Shown: positions 50,188 to 60,799 of the stretch, one piece after another | Numbering within the stretch: position 1 is the first letter of the stretch | How the letters are laid out: every line of letters starts with the position of its first letter | Source of the DNA: Mermis nigrescens | Taxonomy: Eukaryota; Nematoda; Enoplea; Mermithida; Mermithidae | DNA length: 64,000 nucleotides | Assembly: GCA_036768485.1 (NCBI GenBank) | Contig: JAVLUZ010000340.1 | Coordinates: 4,957,886-5,021,885, forward strand | Direction of reading: 5' to 3' | The notes under the pieces: generated by a model | Told to the model about the DNA's origin: nothing | What the model saw: only the letters and a program-made list of their open reading frames with translations | Database searches by the model: none | Program-made: the position numbers and the translations under genes

Positions 50188-51130
50188 TACAGTATACCAA
50201 TTTACTTTGCACTTTCTCATTTGGTACTATAACTTTAGAAATAGAGGGCGGATTGGGTTAAAATTTTCATAGTAGGGTGGGTTTATGTTGCATGTGTTAT
50301 CTTATTGTTATCAGCATGTAATCTACAGTATGCTGATTTTAATTTACACTTCCTCAAAGAGGGACGTAAATCAAGAACCAATGGCTGGATTTTGTTCAGA
50401 TTTTAAGGATATGACGTATATAGGCGAGGCATGCTATGCATAGAATTTTAGCGCGCAGCCTACAGTATACCAATTTACTTTACACTTGCTCACATAGTAC
50501 TAAAATTTTAGAAATATAGGGCGGATTGGGTTTAAATTTTTATAGTAGGGTGGGTTTATGTTGCATTTGTTATCTTATTGTTATCAGCATGTAATCTACA
50601 GTATGCCGATTTTAGTTTATACTTCCTCATATAGCATCATTTTTCAAGAACCAATGCTTGGATTTTGTTCAGATTTTCAGGATATGATGTATATAGGCGA
50701 GGCATGCTATGCATAGAATTTTAGCGCGCAGCCTACATTAAACCAATTTACTTTACACTTGCTCAAATAGTACTATAACTTTAGGAATAGAGGGCGGATT
50801 GGGTTAAAATTTTCATAGTAGGGTGGGTTTATGTTGCATGTGTTAACTTATTGTTATCAGCATGTAATCTACAGTATGCCGATCTTGGTTTACACTTTCT
50901 CATATAGCACCATATTTAAAGAACCAATGCTGTGATTTTGTTCAAATTGTTAGGATATGATGTATAGAGGCAAGGCATGCTATATGCGGAATTTCAGCGC
51001 GCAGCCTGCAGTACACCAGTTTACTTTACACTTTCTCATATAGCACTATATTTCAAGAACTAGAGGGCAGATTTGGCTCGAATTTTCAAAGTACGTTGGG
51101 TTTACTTAGGTATGCTATGTACAAAATTTT
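50188..51130 (+). repeat. 270-bp tandem repeat, left arm
   Basis: Units start at about 50188, 50456, 50731 and 51003. Each contains CAGCCTACAGTATACCAATT, GAGGGCGGATTGGGTT and GGGTGGGTTTATGTTGCAT. The first part of the outermost unit lies on the other side of the nested insertion, ending at 44198. Confidence 0.85.
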
Positions 51131-51292
51131 AACGCTTAACCTACAGTATGCTGATTTTTTATTTACACTGTCTTTACAATGCTTAATTTTTTACCAGTGC
51201 TTGTCTAATGATGCCATTAGGGATTATTTTTGCTTAAAAATAAGCAACCAGTATACGCGAACATTGCTCAAATGTTTTAACGTCATGGTCTC

Positions 51293-51308
51293 AGGTATAA
51301 ATATAAAT
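51293..51308 (+). promoter_or_regulatory. TATA box of the TBP-like gene (putative)
   Basis: GTATAAATATAAATT lies about 25-40 bases before the ATG at 51332, which would give a very short leader. It sits in the core of the foldback element, just inside the left inner arm end. It is inferred from sequence only. Confidence 0.35.
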
Positions 51309-51331
51309 TATCATGAAGTATTTATAGAAAA

Positions 51332-51763
51332 ATGGTAACTATACAAAATATTTTACTGACTACAGCACTACCCAATACGCTTAACCTCGAAGAAATCTAT
51401 CAGAAATTACCAAAGACTGCACAATACAATTATTTGAGATTTATAGGAATTGTATTTCGACTACCTCAGGCAACATTACTGATTTTCAAATCGGGTGAAA
51501 TTGTATGTGTTGGAGCCAAAACAGTGAAAGATGGTGAAAGTGCTATAAAAGCATCTGTAGATGCATTAAATGCTAGAAGTGATGATTTAAAGGTGAAACC
51601 CCATATGTTTGCAGGTTCGGCAAATTTAGGGTTCCGCATTAATCTTTGCAAATTTTATGAGTTGGTGAAAAGAAAATGCATGTATGAAGTAGAACCTGTT
51701 TCCTGGCTTAAGATTCAAATTCAGAAATATAACATTTTTGCTGTAACACCAGCGGAAAATTGA
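51332..51763 (+). CDS. TBP-like core-domain protein, frameshifted near its C-terminus
   Basis: TBP is the saddle-shaped factor that binds TATA promoters and recruits TFIIB. This intronless 143-residue frame shows the first TBP repeat: VTIQNILLTTALPNTLNLEE, RFIGIVFRLPQATLLIF, then KSGEIVCVGAKTVKDGES, matching the conserved SGKxVxTGAK stirrup region. A second repeat follows: HMFAGSANLGFRINLCKFYE, then YEVEPVSWLKIQIQKYNIF. The frame then stops at 51761-51763, but the -1 frame from 51751 reads SGKLIITGAKQEHELHRAYK and ends at TAA 51850-51852, which is exactly the missing end of the TBP fold. One lost base (or two gained) therefore separates the two parts. There is no N-terminal extension. It is the only recognisable gene in the large foldback element and is far more diverged than host TBP usually is. 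It may be a decayed copy, or the base may be an assembly error. Confidence 0.85.
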   Translation: MVTIQNILLTTALPNTLNLEEIYQKLPKTAQYNYLRFIGIVFRLPQATLLIFKSGEIVCVGAKTVKDGESAIKASVDALNARSDDLKVKPHMFAGSANLGFRINLCKFYELVKRKCMYEVEPVSWLKIQIQKYNIFAVTPAEN

Positions 51764-51861
51764 TCATTACAGGTGCAAAACAGGAGCATGAGTTGCACAG
51801 AGCATATAAAATAGTTTCAATAATGCTTGAGAAATGCAGATTAGATACATAATATTTCAAA

Positions 51862-52090
51862 CTTTACAAAAAAATATTCCAAATTTCACAAAAAATATTC
51901 CAAACTTTACAAAAAATATTCCAAACTTTGCAAAAGTACTATGCTTAAGCATGTAAAATTAATTCTAAATTTTACGAAAAAATTTCTAAACTTTACAAAA
52001 AAATATTCCAAACTTTACAGAAAATATTCCAAATTTTACAAAAAATTTTCTAAACTTTACAAAAAATATTCCAAACTTTGCAAATTTTTA
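51862..52090 (+). repeat. 22-bp AT-rich tandem array after the TBP-like gene
   Basis: About nine irregular copies of AAAAATATTCCAAACTTTAC, interrupted at 51925-51965. It lies in the element core between the TBP-like gene and the right inner arm and could act as a 3' region or spacer. Confidence 0.7.
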
Positions 52091-52411
52091 GATCAATACT
52101 GATGACTTGGATGAAGTTATGTGTTCATTAATGAATTTTGTGTGGAGGTTTGTAAAGTAAAACCTAGCTTCAGGGCTTGAAAATTTCCACAAGTTGAACA
52201 GCAGGCAAAGATCGCCCTTTTTCTGGCGTTTTCTGATAAACTTTCAGAAGCTCAAAATTGCATGATTATTAAATTTGAGCAATGTTCGCCTATACTGGTT
52301 GCTTATTTTTGGGCAAAAATAACCCCTAATGGCATCATTAGACAAGTACTGGTAAAAAATTAAGCATTGTAAAGACAGTGTAAATAAAAAATCATCATAC
52401 TGTAGGTTGTA

Positions 52412-53760
52412 CGCTAAAATTTTGTACATAGCATACCTAAGTGAACCTAACGTACTTTGAAAATTTGAGCCAAATCTGCCCTCTATTTCTTGAAATATAG
52501 TGCTATATGAGAAAGTGTAAAGTAAATTGGTGTACTGCAGGCTGCGCGCTGAAATTCCGTATATAGCATGCCTTGCCTACATACATCATATCCTAACAAT
52601 TTGAACAAAATCACAGCATTGGTTCTTTAAATATGGTGCTATATGAGGAAGTGTAAACTAAAATCGACATACTGTAGATCACATGCTGATAACAATAAGA
52701 TGATACATGCAACATAAACCCACCCTACTATGAAAATTTTAACCCAATCCGCCCTCTATTTCTAAAGTTATAGTACTAGTTGAGCAAGTGTAAAGTAAAT
52801 TGGTATACTGTAGGCTGCGCGCTAAAATTCTATGCATAGCATGCCTCGCCTATATACATCATATCCTGAAAATCTGAACAAAATCCAAGCATTGGTTCTT
52901 GAAATATGGTGCTATATGAGGAAGTGTAAACTAAAATCGGCATACTGTAGATTACATGCTGATAACAATAAGATAACACATGCAACATAAACCCACCCTA
53001 CTATGAAAATTTTAACCCAATCCGCCCTCTATTTCTAAAGTTATAGTACTAGTATGAGCAAGTGTAAAGTAAATTGGTATACTGTAAGCTGCACGCTAAA
53101 ATTCTATGCATAGCATGCCTCGCCTATATACATCATATCCTGAAAATCTGAACAAAATCCAAGCATTGGTTCTTGAAAAATGGTGCTATATGAGGAAGTG
53201 TAAACTAAAATCGGCATACTGTAGATTACATGCTGATAACAATAAGATAACACATGCAACATAAACCCACCCTACTATGAAAATTTCAACCCAATCCGCC
53301 CTCTATTTCTAAAGTTATAGTACTAGTTGAGCAAGTGTAAAGTAAATTGGTATACTGTAGGCTGCGCGCTAAAATTCTATGCATAGCATGCCTCGCCTAT
53401 ATACATCATATCCTTAAAATCTGAACAAAATCCAGCCATTGGTTCTTGATTTACGTTCCTATATGAGGAAGTGTAAACTAAAATTGGCATACTGTAGATT
53501 ACATGCTGATAACAATAAGATAACACATGCAACATAAACCCACCCTACTATGAAAATTTCAACCCAATCCGCCCTCTATTTCTAAAGTTATAGTACCAAA
53601 TGAGAAAGTGTAAAGTAAATTGGTATACTGTAGGCTGTGCACTGAAATTCTGTGCATAGCATGACTCGCCTATATACATCATGTCCTGAAAATTTGAACA
53701 AAATCCGGCTATTGGTTCTTGAGTTATGCAAAAGTGTAAACTAATGCTGATATACTGTAG
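52412..53760 (-). repeat. 270-bp tandem repeat, right arm
   Basis: Five units of 269-280 bases are inverted relative to the left arm, each with ATGCAACATAAACCCACCCT and AACCCAATCCGCCCTCTATT. The middle units are nearly identical, suggesting recent expansion or homogenisation between copies. Confidence 0.85.
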
Positions 53761-54339
53761 GTTGCGCGCTAAAATTTTGTACATAGCATACATAACATAT
53801 ACTCAACAGACTCTGAAATTTTTAGTCCGATCCGGCTGCTGGCTCTTGAGTTATAAACCTTCAAAAGTTTCTCCCAGGGAAATTCCCTCCCTGGAAATTT
53901 ACCCCTCCCCTGGCCCTGGGCTGGCGCGCGCCCCCTCCCAGGCAGGTCCGGGCAGGCCCCTATGCTACAACACAACTTATGCTACAGCATTGCTCCCTGA
54001 GAAAAGCCAGGGAGCAGATTCTGTGATAGTGCTAGTCTGTTTATTATGATCTTATGTGCTCTGTTTCAACCACCCTGTAATTGTGCAGTTATAAATTTAT
54101 TCCGGATTGATCAAATATGTGTGTATGTATGTATGCCCCAGAGCTTACGCTGGCCCATCAACATGCGCTAATGGGTGACTGGGCAGCTATTGAGTGTGCT
54201 ACCCATGCAGCGCAAAAATATTTCCTAGTGAGGAAGCAAATCTGCCAGACCATCTCGAATAAAAGTGCCTTCTAAAACCATCTACTACAGGTTGAAATGC
54301 GAGCGAACGCCAGCTTCCCATATCAATAAGCATTCAACT

Positions 54340-54615
54340 TGACTGCATATAATATCACATTGTGTACCATATTACCTGCAGTCCAGGCCGCTGGTTTTTG
54401 ACTGCATATAATTTTACATTGTGTACCATATTGCCTGCAGTCCAGGCCGCTGGTTTTTGACTGCATATAATTTTACGTTGTGTGCTTTATTACCTGCAGT
54501 CTAGGCCGCTGGTTTTTGACTGCATATAATTTTACGTTGTGTGCTATATTACCTGCAGTCTAGGCCGCTGGTTTTTGACTGCATATAATTTTACATTGTG
54601 TGCTATATTACCTGC
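54340..54615 (-). repeat. 60-bp tandem repeat, right arm
   Basis: About five copies of the 60-base unit in inverted orientation relative to the left arm, with CTAGGCCGCTGGTTTTTGAC and TGTGCTATATTACCTGCAG. One more unit is present than in the left arm. Confidence 0.85.
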
Positions 54616-54640
54616 AGTTGACTGCAAATAATTACTGCCT

Positions 54641-56033
54641 ATGCCCACAAATTACTCACATGTGAATCCAATTTATTTAGGAAAAATTCTTTAAAAAGTT
54701 ATAAAAGCAAAACCATATATATTTTTTTCTTTTTTCCAAAAATCACAAAAACCAAAGTTTTCCAGTCCTAGTACATGTATACAAAGTAGTAAGATTTTTA
54801 GAAAAATTTTTAAAAAATTTTTAGAAAAATTCTTTTTAAAAAGTTATAAAAACAAAAAACAATATATTTTTTGAGCCTAAACAAGAAACAAGAATCAAGC
54901 ACCTTTAAAGATCATTCTTGGAAGAAATATATCAACCAAAAACCATGTGAAATTGAGTATATTAAGGTGTTGGTCGCTCTGTTTTCTGCATGTGGCCGGT
55001 TGTCCTAATACGCTCTTGTTTGTTCATCCTTACCTGATAGTTTGGTTGGTCAGTTGGTTGAATTGACTGGCAGGAGGCACAGTTTCCTATGGCTATGCCT
55101 GATGTTGTTATCCTTTTCTTCGTCCCCAAATGGCTTTTACTTTGTCCTGATTTTTGGCAAAGTTGTTAAGCTTATTTTCAGATTTTGATAACTTTCCTGG
55201 CCAAAATTGTAGTGCTTATTTACCCCTGCTTCAAAATGTATTCAATCATACATACAAACACGGATTCAAAGATAGAGAGGGCGCCCGCCCCCTCCCCCGT
55301 TGTTAAAAAGTAGTTGGGCGCAACAGAGAATAGTGTGCTTTTTAATGATTTTAGCCATTTTTATCACGATTTTTAGATTTTTCTAAACTTATTAATGACA
55401 TTTACTGATTTTATTGATGCTCTGAGAATTTAATTTCCACGTCAGGAGAGTAAGTATAGCTTATGTATAGGAAAAGGATTTTTTAGTTCTTACAATGGTT
55501 TTAGTTTTACAATGATTTCTGGAATATTTTCCGGTGCTTTGCGCCAATTTTAGCACTAATTTTGCTCTTTAGAAACTTCGAAAATTTCGAACTTGTTTCG
55601 GATCACAAATGATTCTGTATATCAAAAGACAGCCAAAACCAATACTTTAAGCATAATGGACTTATTTTTCGGACACTTTATGACACTATTAGAGAAATTT
55701 GGATTTCCGCCCCTATTACGAAATCCTGGATACGTCACTGCGTACATAAATGGCTCAATGGCTCTTGAATTAATTTGCCGGACTAGAGAAATATTTTCCG
55801 TTGAGTTTATCTTTTTCTACACTTTTCTATTGATAGGTTTATGATATTATTTAAAAAATTCGGTCAACTTTTTATACTGCAAAAAATGGCCAGAAAAATA
55901 GTGATATTTATACACGAGCATGGTCAGGAAGGTATATTGCTATACAGCGATTTCGGCCGAAAAAACATTGCTGTGTAGCCTTTTTTGGGCTCAGAAAAAT
56001 AGCTATACTGCCTTTTCGGACTTAGAACGCTAG

Positions 56034-56035
<2 letters not shown>
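54641..56035. other. Repeat-remnant stretch
   Basis: There is no gene. About 55265-55745 is a diverged repeat that shares ATGACATTTACTGATTTT-type and GGTGCTTTGCGCC segments with ZIP13 intron 2 and ends AATCCTGGATACGTCACTG. The ORF at 55593-55844 lies in it and is not supported. Confidence 0.45.
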
Positions 56036-56115
<80 letters not shown>

Positions 56116-56131
56116 GACAAAGCATATCGTG

Positions 56132-56179
<48 letters not shown>
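56036..56179. repeat. (TA)n microsatellite, left part
   Basis: Near-pure TA dinucleotides with one break at about 56115-56135. It is continued at 57062-57155 on the other side of the inserted element. Confidence 0.95.
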
Positions 56180-56183
<4 letters not shown>

Positions 56184-57061
56184 GCTGTGCCGGGGCCGCC
56201 TTTTGCCGGGGCCGGGGCCGGGGCCGGGGCCTAGGCCCCGGTGCCGGGAGCCGGGGCCGGGGCCGGGGCCTGGCCGGGGCCAATAATAGCGTGCTTTACC
56301 ATACTCATAGTACGACCCTGCCCTACCCCTTATATGTAATGTACCTATGCATATATTCTTGCTTGTAGATATGCACGTCAAGCGTTAATATTTGATCGGA
56401 TTACAATATATAACAGAACATGGGCATCAGGGGATCCAGACCCCCAGAATTCTCATTTCCCCCCCAAAAAAAATCCGCTAGACCCCCCAAAAATTGATTT
56501 TCAGAATTTTTGTTTTTCTGCGGTTTTTTGATGCTAATGGATAGCTCATTGAGAGACGCGAGAAAACGGTGTTTTTTTCGCTCTACCATATATTATCAGG
56601 CACTTTTTGACTTTGAAAAATGTTGGACCCCCTAGAATTTTTGAGCTGCCCATGTATGGATTTAACTCCTCTGACTTGGATGCGTTTTTCAATGTGCTTT
56701 ACTTTGCACTTTTTTAGGCTTATTATTCTATTTGTTCTGATAGACGTAGCTGTCTGCTACCAAGCAAGCTGGAAATGCTCGTCTATATGAATTGCAATTT
56801 AAAATATGTCAATTTTGATTATTAACTAGAAATTTGCACCAATCTGACATAGTGAAATAAAGATTTGAATTAGCAAGATCTGTGGTTTGCTTGAAATTGA
56901 GTTTGAAGGTAAATCTGCCCAAAACATTATCAATTTTCTACATTATAATCAACTCTAACATTGGCCCGGCCTCGGTGCCGGCCAGTTTGCCCTGGCACCG
57001 GGGCCGGGAGCCTAGGCCCCGGCGCCGGGGCCGGGGCCGGGGCCTGGCCGCGGCGGCTCTA
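56180..57061. mobile_element. hAT-like MITE with GC-rich ends, inserted in (TA)n
   Basis: The left end TAGAGCTGTGCCGGGGCCG and right end CCGCGGCGGCTCTA are inverted. The flanking ATATATAT on both sides fits an 8-bp duplication but is not diagnostic in a TA tract. The interior is nearly identical to that of the element at 61996-62796. GGGGCC-rich subterminal repeats are conspicuous. Confidence 0.8.
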
Positions 57062-57079
57062 ATATATATATATATATAG

Positions 57080-57152
<73 letters not shown>

Positions 57153-57155
57153 GAC
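57062..57155. repeat. (TA)n microsatellite, right part
   Basis: Continuation of the TA tract beyond the inserted element, with one short interruption (AGTATATAAA) near 57079. Confidence 0.95.
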
Positions 57156-58711
57156 AATGTTGTATATACCGTAATATTGACAAAAAGATGAAAAAAATTC
57201 GATAGGTCCTAGCAGGTATACAAGTGCCCAATTGCCCAATTTATGAACGTTCTTTATTAGACCCCCGAAAAATGTGAACTAAAATTTGGAATGTGGAAAA
57301 AAATTTTTGGGTATTGTTCACATTGTGAACCAAATTGCTAGGAAAAAACGGTGTTCTGAAGTCGTATACTTTGCACCATCGCGCACACTTCTGAACCTTC
57401 CAATCGGTTCAGAAGTCAAAAAGTAGCAGGGTTGCTCTAAGACGTACACTTCTGAGGAACCAACAGGAAGTTCCATGGACTTCTATAAAAGTCGTTTTGC
57501 GACTGATATATACGTCTTAAAGAAAAAAAAAATCGGTTGCACGCCAAAAATCTAGAAGTTCAGAAGCCCTAAGTGTGCAATTTTCGATGAGTCGCAAACG
57601 ATCCATAGATACGCAGTTAGTTTTCTCTCTCAGTCACCGATTTCGGTATATCAAATTTGGAACAAAAATGCTATGATTGCGTAGTGAGCAGCTCTAGGAA
57701 ATAATAAGTTTGAGCCTGTATCGAGATAAAAAAGACTTTTTCTCCGGATTAGAGCTTTTGAATCAGGAAGATATTCTTGGCAGATTAAATATTCATTCAG
57801 AGGAAATTTATGCGGCGAAGGTTGACGCCTACCTTTTGCAATGAGTATATAGGTACGGTAGGTACATGAATTGAAAAGTAAGAAAGCTGTGCCCATTGCC
57901 TGAAATGTCAGTGCTTCACTTTTTCTTTGGTTTTTGCATGCGCTGATTTCATTGGACACGTTTTTAAACTGCGTCATCAAATGCAAAAGTAAGTAGGACA
58001 AATGTGGTTTGAGGAACACTCGAATTACATGTTTATTTGACGTGTTATTCTGTTAGATTACGTGATTATCTGAATTTGGTTCGGTTTGTGCATTAATGAT
58101 TGACCAAAATGTTGCACCAACATTTTGGTCCAGGCCCGTATCCAGAATTTTGTTTCAAAGTGGAAGGCACGATCAAAATTTTTTTTAAAAAATATAAGAA
58201 GAACCAAAGGATGAATTAAAAAAGACGTTTGACGACAACTAGATCTGTACACTTTGTAGATTTTGCAAACCAGATGCCTTAAATGTGAGAATCCAATGGA
58301 CACCCTCTTGGACACATCTTATTTTCTGCATAAACCTAAGCAGAAAAAAAGACATGGGTGCAAAATACGCTTTAGCTTGTATAACGACTAAAAGTTAGTG
58401 TTTAATAGACTCTAATTATAATTGTGAAATTCGGCACGAAGCGCCGAAAATTTTTGCGTTTTTTGGCTAAAAAACAAAGAAATTACTAAGATTATGAATT
58501 AAAAAATAAAATATTCTGTAGCCTTCTCCGAAAAATAGAAGCGATACGTTTTTTGCTTCGAACTTAAAGGGAAAAATTTCCTCTCTACCCCCTGGATACG
58601 ATCCTGTTTTTGGTCAATTATAAACACATTTTAGCCCAATAGATGCCATAAGTGACTATTTATAGCCCACCCACTAAAAGCTTTTTGTAATTTGCAGTCT
58701 TTATTATCGCA
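57156..58711. other. Mostly unassigned stretch with one element
   Basis: About 58132-58604 is a likely hAT-type element starting CAGGCCCGTATCCAG and ending CTGGATACGATCCTG, with TTTTGGTC at both sides. About 57695-57840 is open on the plus strand (SGLELLNQEDILGRLN, then HSEEIYAAKVDAYLLQ) after an acceptor-like CTCTAG. About 57911-57985 is open before a strong donor GTAAGT. These may be exons, but I cannot link them. Confidence 0.4.
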
Positions 58712-58800
58712 GTGAACCAGCGTTGGTCGAGCACTTAAAGCGCTGGACTGTAAAACGAGATCCATAAGGGGCTTCCGGTTCGAAGACCTGCGCTGACATC
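58712..58800 (+). repeat. tRNA-like segment (decayed tRNA or SINE head)
   Basis: TTGGTCGAGCACTTAAAGCG resembles an A box as in Ser/Leu tRNAs, and GGTTCGAAGACC is close to a B box. The middle CTGGACTGTAAAACGAGATC recalls an anticodon arm, but the stem has extra bases. The 5' and 3' ends pair only partly (AGCG with CGCT). It is unlikely to be a functional tRNA. Confidence 0.4.
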
Positions 58801-59094
58801 CTATTTTCGTCGAAAAAGGCACTCTAAACGAGTCATACGCATTCGCTATAACAACTCCATAAAGTCACGTACAAAAGGCAGGTGTCAACCAGACACAGGT
58901 GTACCGATTCAGGTATTAATTTACGATAACAGCTATATGTACTTACTTATTTCAGTTCAGAGCTAAATTCTGTCACCTATTGTTGTTTATACGTTTGCTT
59001 AGTTAAAAGAATTAAAAATACCTATTAAATATTATTTAGAATGCGAAAAATATTAAAAATTAAAAAATAAACTAACATTGAATTACTGGTACTC

Positions 59095-59656
59095 ATGCAG
59101 AACAGTAACTGTTATGACGTCATCAACAATAGTAAGGATCCTTATTAATCGCAATAGTCCCACTTTTTATAATGTGATGGCCTCTATTATTTTACAGTCG
59201 ACAATGCATACATGGCTAATGCCAATAAATTAAGGCTTAGCCTGAGGAAAAAATACCCTAATTTTATCAAAGGTAAACAAATATTACGGTGTATCATTCA
59301 ATAAAAAAGATTACAGGTTTTTTAGTCGATCGATAATATGGATTTGGCTGCCGATATACCAAAACAGGATATGCCCCCGCCTGGCGGCTACTTCTAAAAT
59401 TCACCACTACAAGCGCACATTTCCGAAAATTAGCATGAATTGTGAGTTTTCTGATTTTAATATATATACATATATATTTGCTGTTAATTCTTTCTTGTAC
59501 ATTTACTCATCATTTTGTATTTTGCTACAGTAAAATTCTTGTTCTGCTACCTTTACATTCTTATGGCCTTTAGGGTGGAAACTAGCAAGTGGTTTGGCGA
59601 CTCTAAGCGTCTACGGAGTTTGCAGCCATGCATACTTGCAACGCAAGTCGTGGTAA
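59095..59656 (+). CDS. Possible three-exon gene for a small single-pass membrane protein
   Basis: Exons are 59095-59131, 59198-59272 and 59574-59656, all joined by GT-AG sites in consistent phase 1. Intron 1 is 66 bases and intron 2 is 301 bases. The 64-residue product starts MQNSNCYDVINN, continues NKLRLSLRKKYPNFIKGWK, has one hydrophobic segment LASGLATLSVYGVC, and ends AYLQRKSW before TAA. The GWKxxS...SVYG pattern loosely recalls COX14-like mitochondrial assembly proteins, a weak similarity. An alternative reading has the first exon as internal (acceptor CATGCAG at 59095-59100, with a CTAAC branch-like site upstream) and a start farther left. Confidence 0.5.
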
Positions 59657-60543
59657 TCTATTAATTTTTACTTTTTAATTTTTTAATTGATTGAAAAATA
59701 GAATTTTTCCAGTTATACATATCTTTAATACATCTTGTCTCACATATGGGCAATGGGGGTGAGAGAGGAAGAATTACGCACCTCGGGAATCAGGTATCGT
59801 CAGGCGATTTTGATAAAACGACTGAAAATTCTACATGAAAACAGTATAAGTCCGGCGCTCCTTATTGATAATTTTTTTATTTTTTTATCACTATAAACCA
59901 GGAAATAGGCTAAACTTCATTGATAAGGGTCAAAAACCTAAAGTTGCATTTGCGAAATTACATTGACTTTTGGGTGCCGTCTTTGTACATGTAGAAAGAA
60001 AGGTACAGAAAACGATGACACGATGTCTGGTGTACGGTCGGCATCTAATGTGCTATTGTAATATGACTCTAATCTGTGGCCTCTTCATTAAGTGGTTTGG
60101 AAATATTTTGAGTAAAGTTTATCAATAACGATTATGCAATTCGATAAGTTATTGTGTGCGCGCATTAGGTTGTAACATTCAAGGACAATTTTGATGAATT
60201 TAATATGTATACATACTCTGTTTTTTCACTATTCATCATGTGTTTCCACCCTGCTGTTCCACTTCGGATTTGTTTACTATGAAATTGTTTGTGCTATGAC
60301 TGGGCAATTCTTAATCAAAAAGAGACATCGACAGTTGCGGTTATTAATCATTATGTTTGAAAACTTGTTGTAACTCAAACTGAACGAGCCTATACACACT
60401 TAATGTGCATTAATTTCTACTTATTCGCCATGAATGTTTGTTTTCTTTCCGAAAATATACTTTGTTACTAGACTCTTGTCTAGATGTTGTAGTTTGATTA
60501 ACATCATTTGTTCGATGTGATAGTGCGAGAATTTGGTACCTAC
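59657..60543. other. No recognisable feature
   Basis: Part of 59740-59830 resembles the left end of family 2 MITEs, followed by a GTACATGTAG remnant at about 59983. A 60-codon ORF at 60191 is hydrophobic and unsupported. Confidence 0.4.
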
Positions 60544-60787
60544 CAGACATGCACGTGGAGGGTTGGGTTGAGAAAATGAGGCAAAATTAAGGCAAAAATG
60601 GGATGAGAATTGCGAAAATTATCTTCAAAATCCTTAAAAATGACTATAAACTGTATAATAACGTAGTATTTAAGCTATTTTAGCGCTTATATCCGTTTTT
60701 AAGGTCATTTTGACCTCGAAAAAGCTCAATTCTTGGTCTTTCCTGTAGATCGGCTGACCCCCCGATCGGTAATGCCGTGCATCTATG
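60544..60787 (-). mobile_element. hAT-like MITE, family 3
   Basis: It starts CAGACATGCACGTGGAGGG and ends ATGCCGTGCATCTATG. An exact 8-bp duplication GTACCTAC flanks it (60536-60543 and 60788-60795). Confidence 0.85.
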
Positions 60788-60799
60788 GTACCTACTCTT

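Larger units (their letters stand above)
43318..54640. mobile_element. Large foldback element with 2-kb inverted arms and a TBP-like gene
   Basis: The left arm is 43318-44198 continued at 50193-51276, interrupted by a later insertion. The right arm is 52264-54640. From outside inward each arm has four or five 60-bp tandem units (CAGGTAATATAGCACACAAT type), a unique 450-base block that includes GGGCAGGTCCGGGCAGGCCC or its complement, then four or five tandem units of about 270 bases, and an inner block ending TTGCTCAAAT. Right-arm 270-base units start near 52533, 52803, 53083, 53352 and 53622. The core between the arms (51277-52263) holds the TBP-like gene and a small AT-rich array. No transposase is visible. 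The outer edge is near AATTATTTGCAG on both sides; no target duplication could be fixed. Confidence 0.85.

Noticed and set aside
50188..54615. Regular tandem repeats that could suggest a CRISPR array
   Set aside because: Units are contiguous 60-bp and 270-bp repeats without unique spacers, in a eukaryotic context with no cas genes.
56034..57239. ORFs of repeated Tyr-Ile
   Set aside because: Translation of (TA)n tracts and GC-rich element ends.
57651..58019. 122-codon minus-strand ORF
   Set aside because: No domain, and the plus strand has a more protein-like frame over the same bases.
58712..58800. Functional tRNA-Tyr or tRNA-Ser
   Set aside because: Anticodon stem has extra bases and the acceptor stem pairs only partly.
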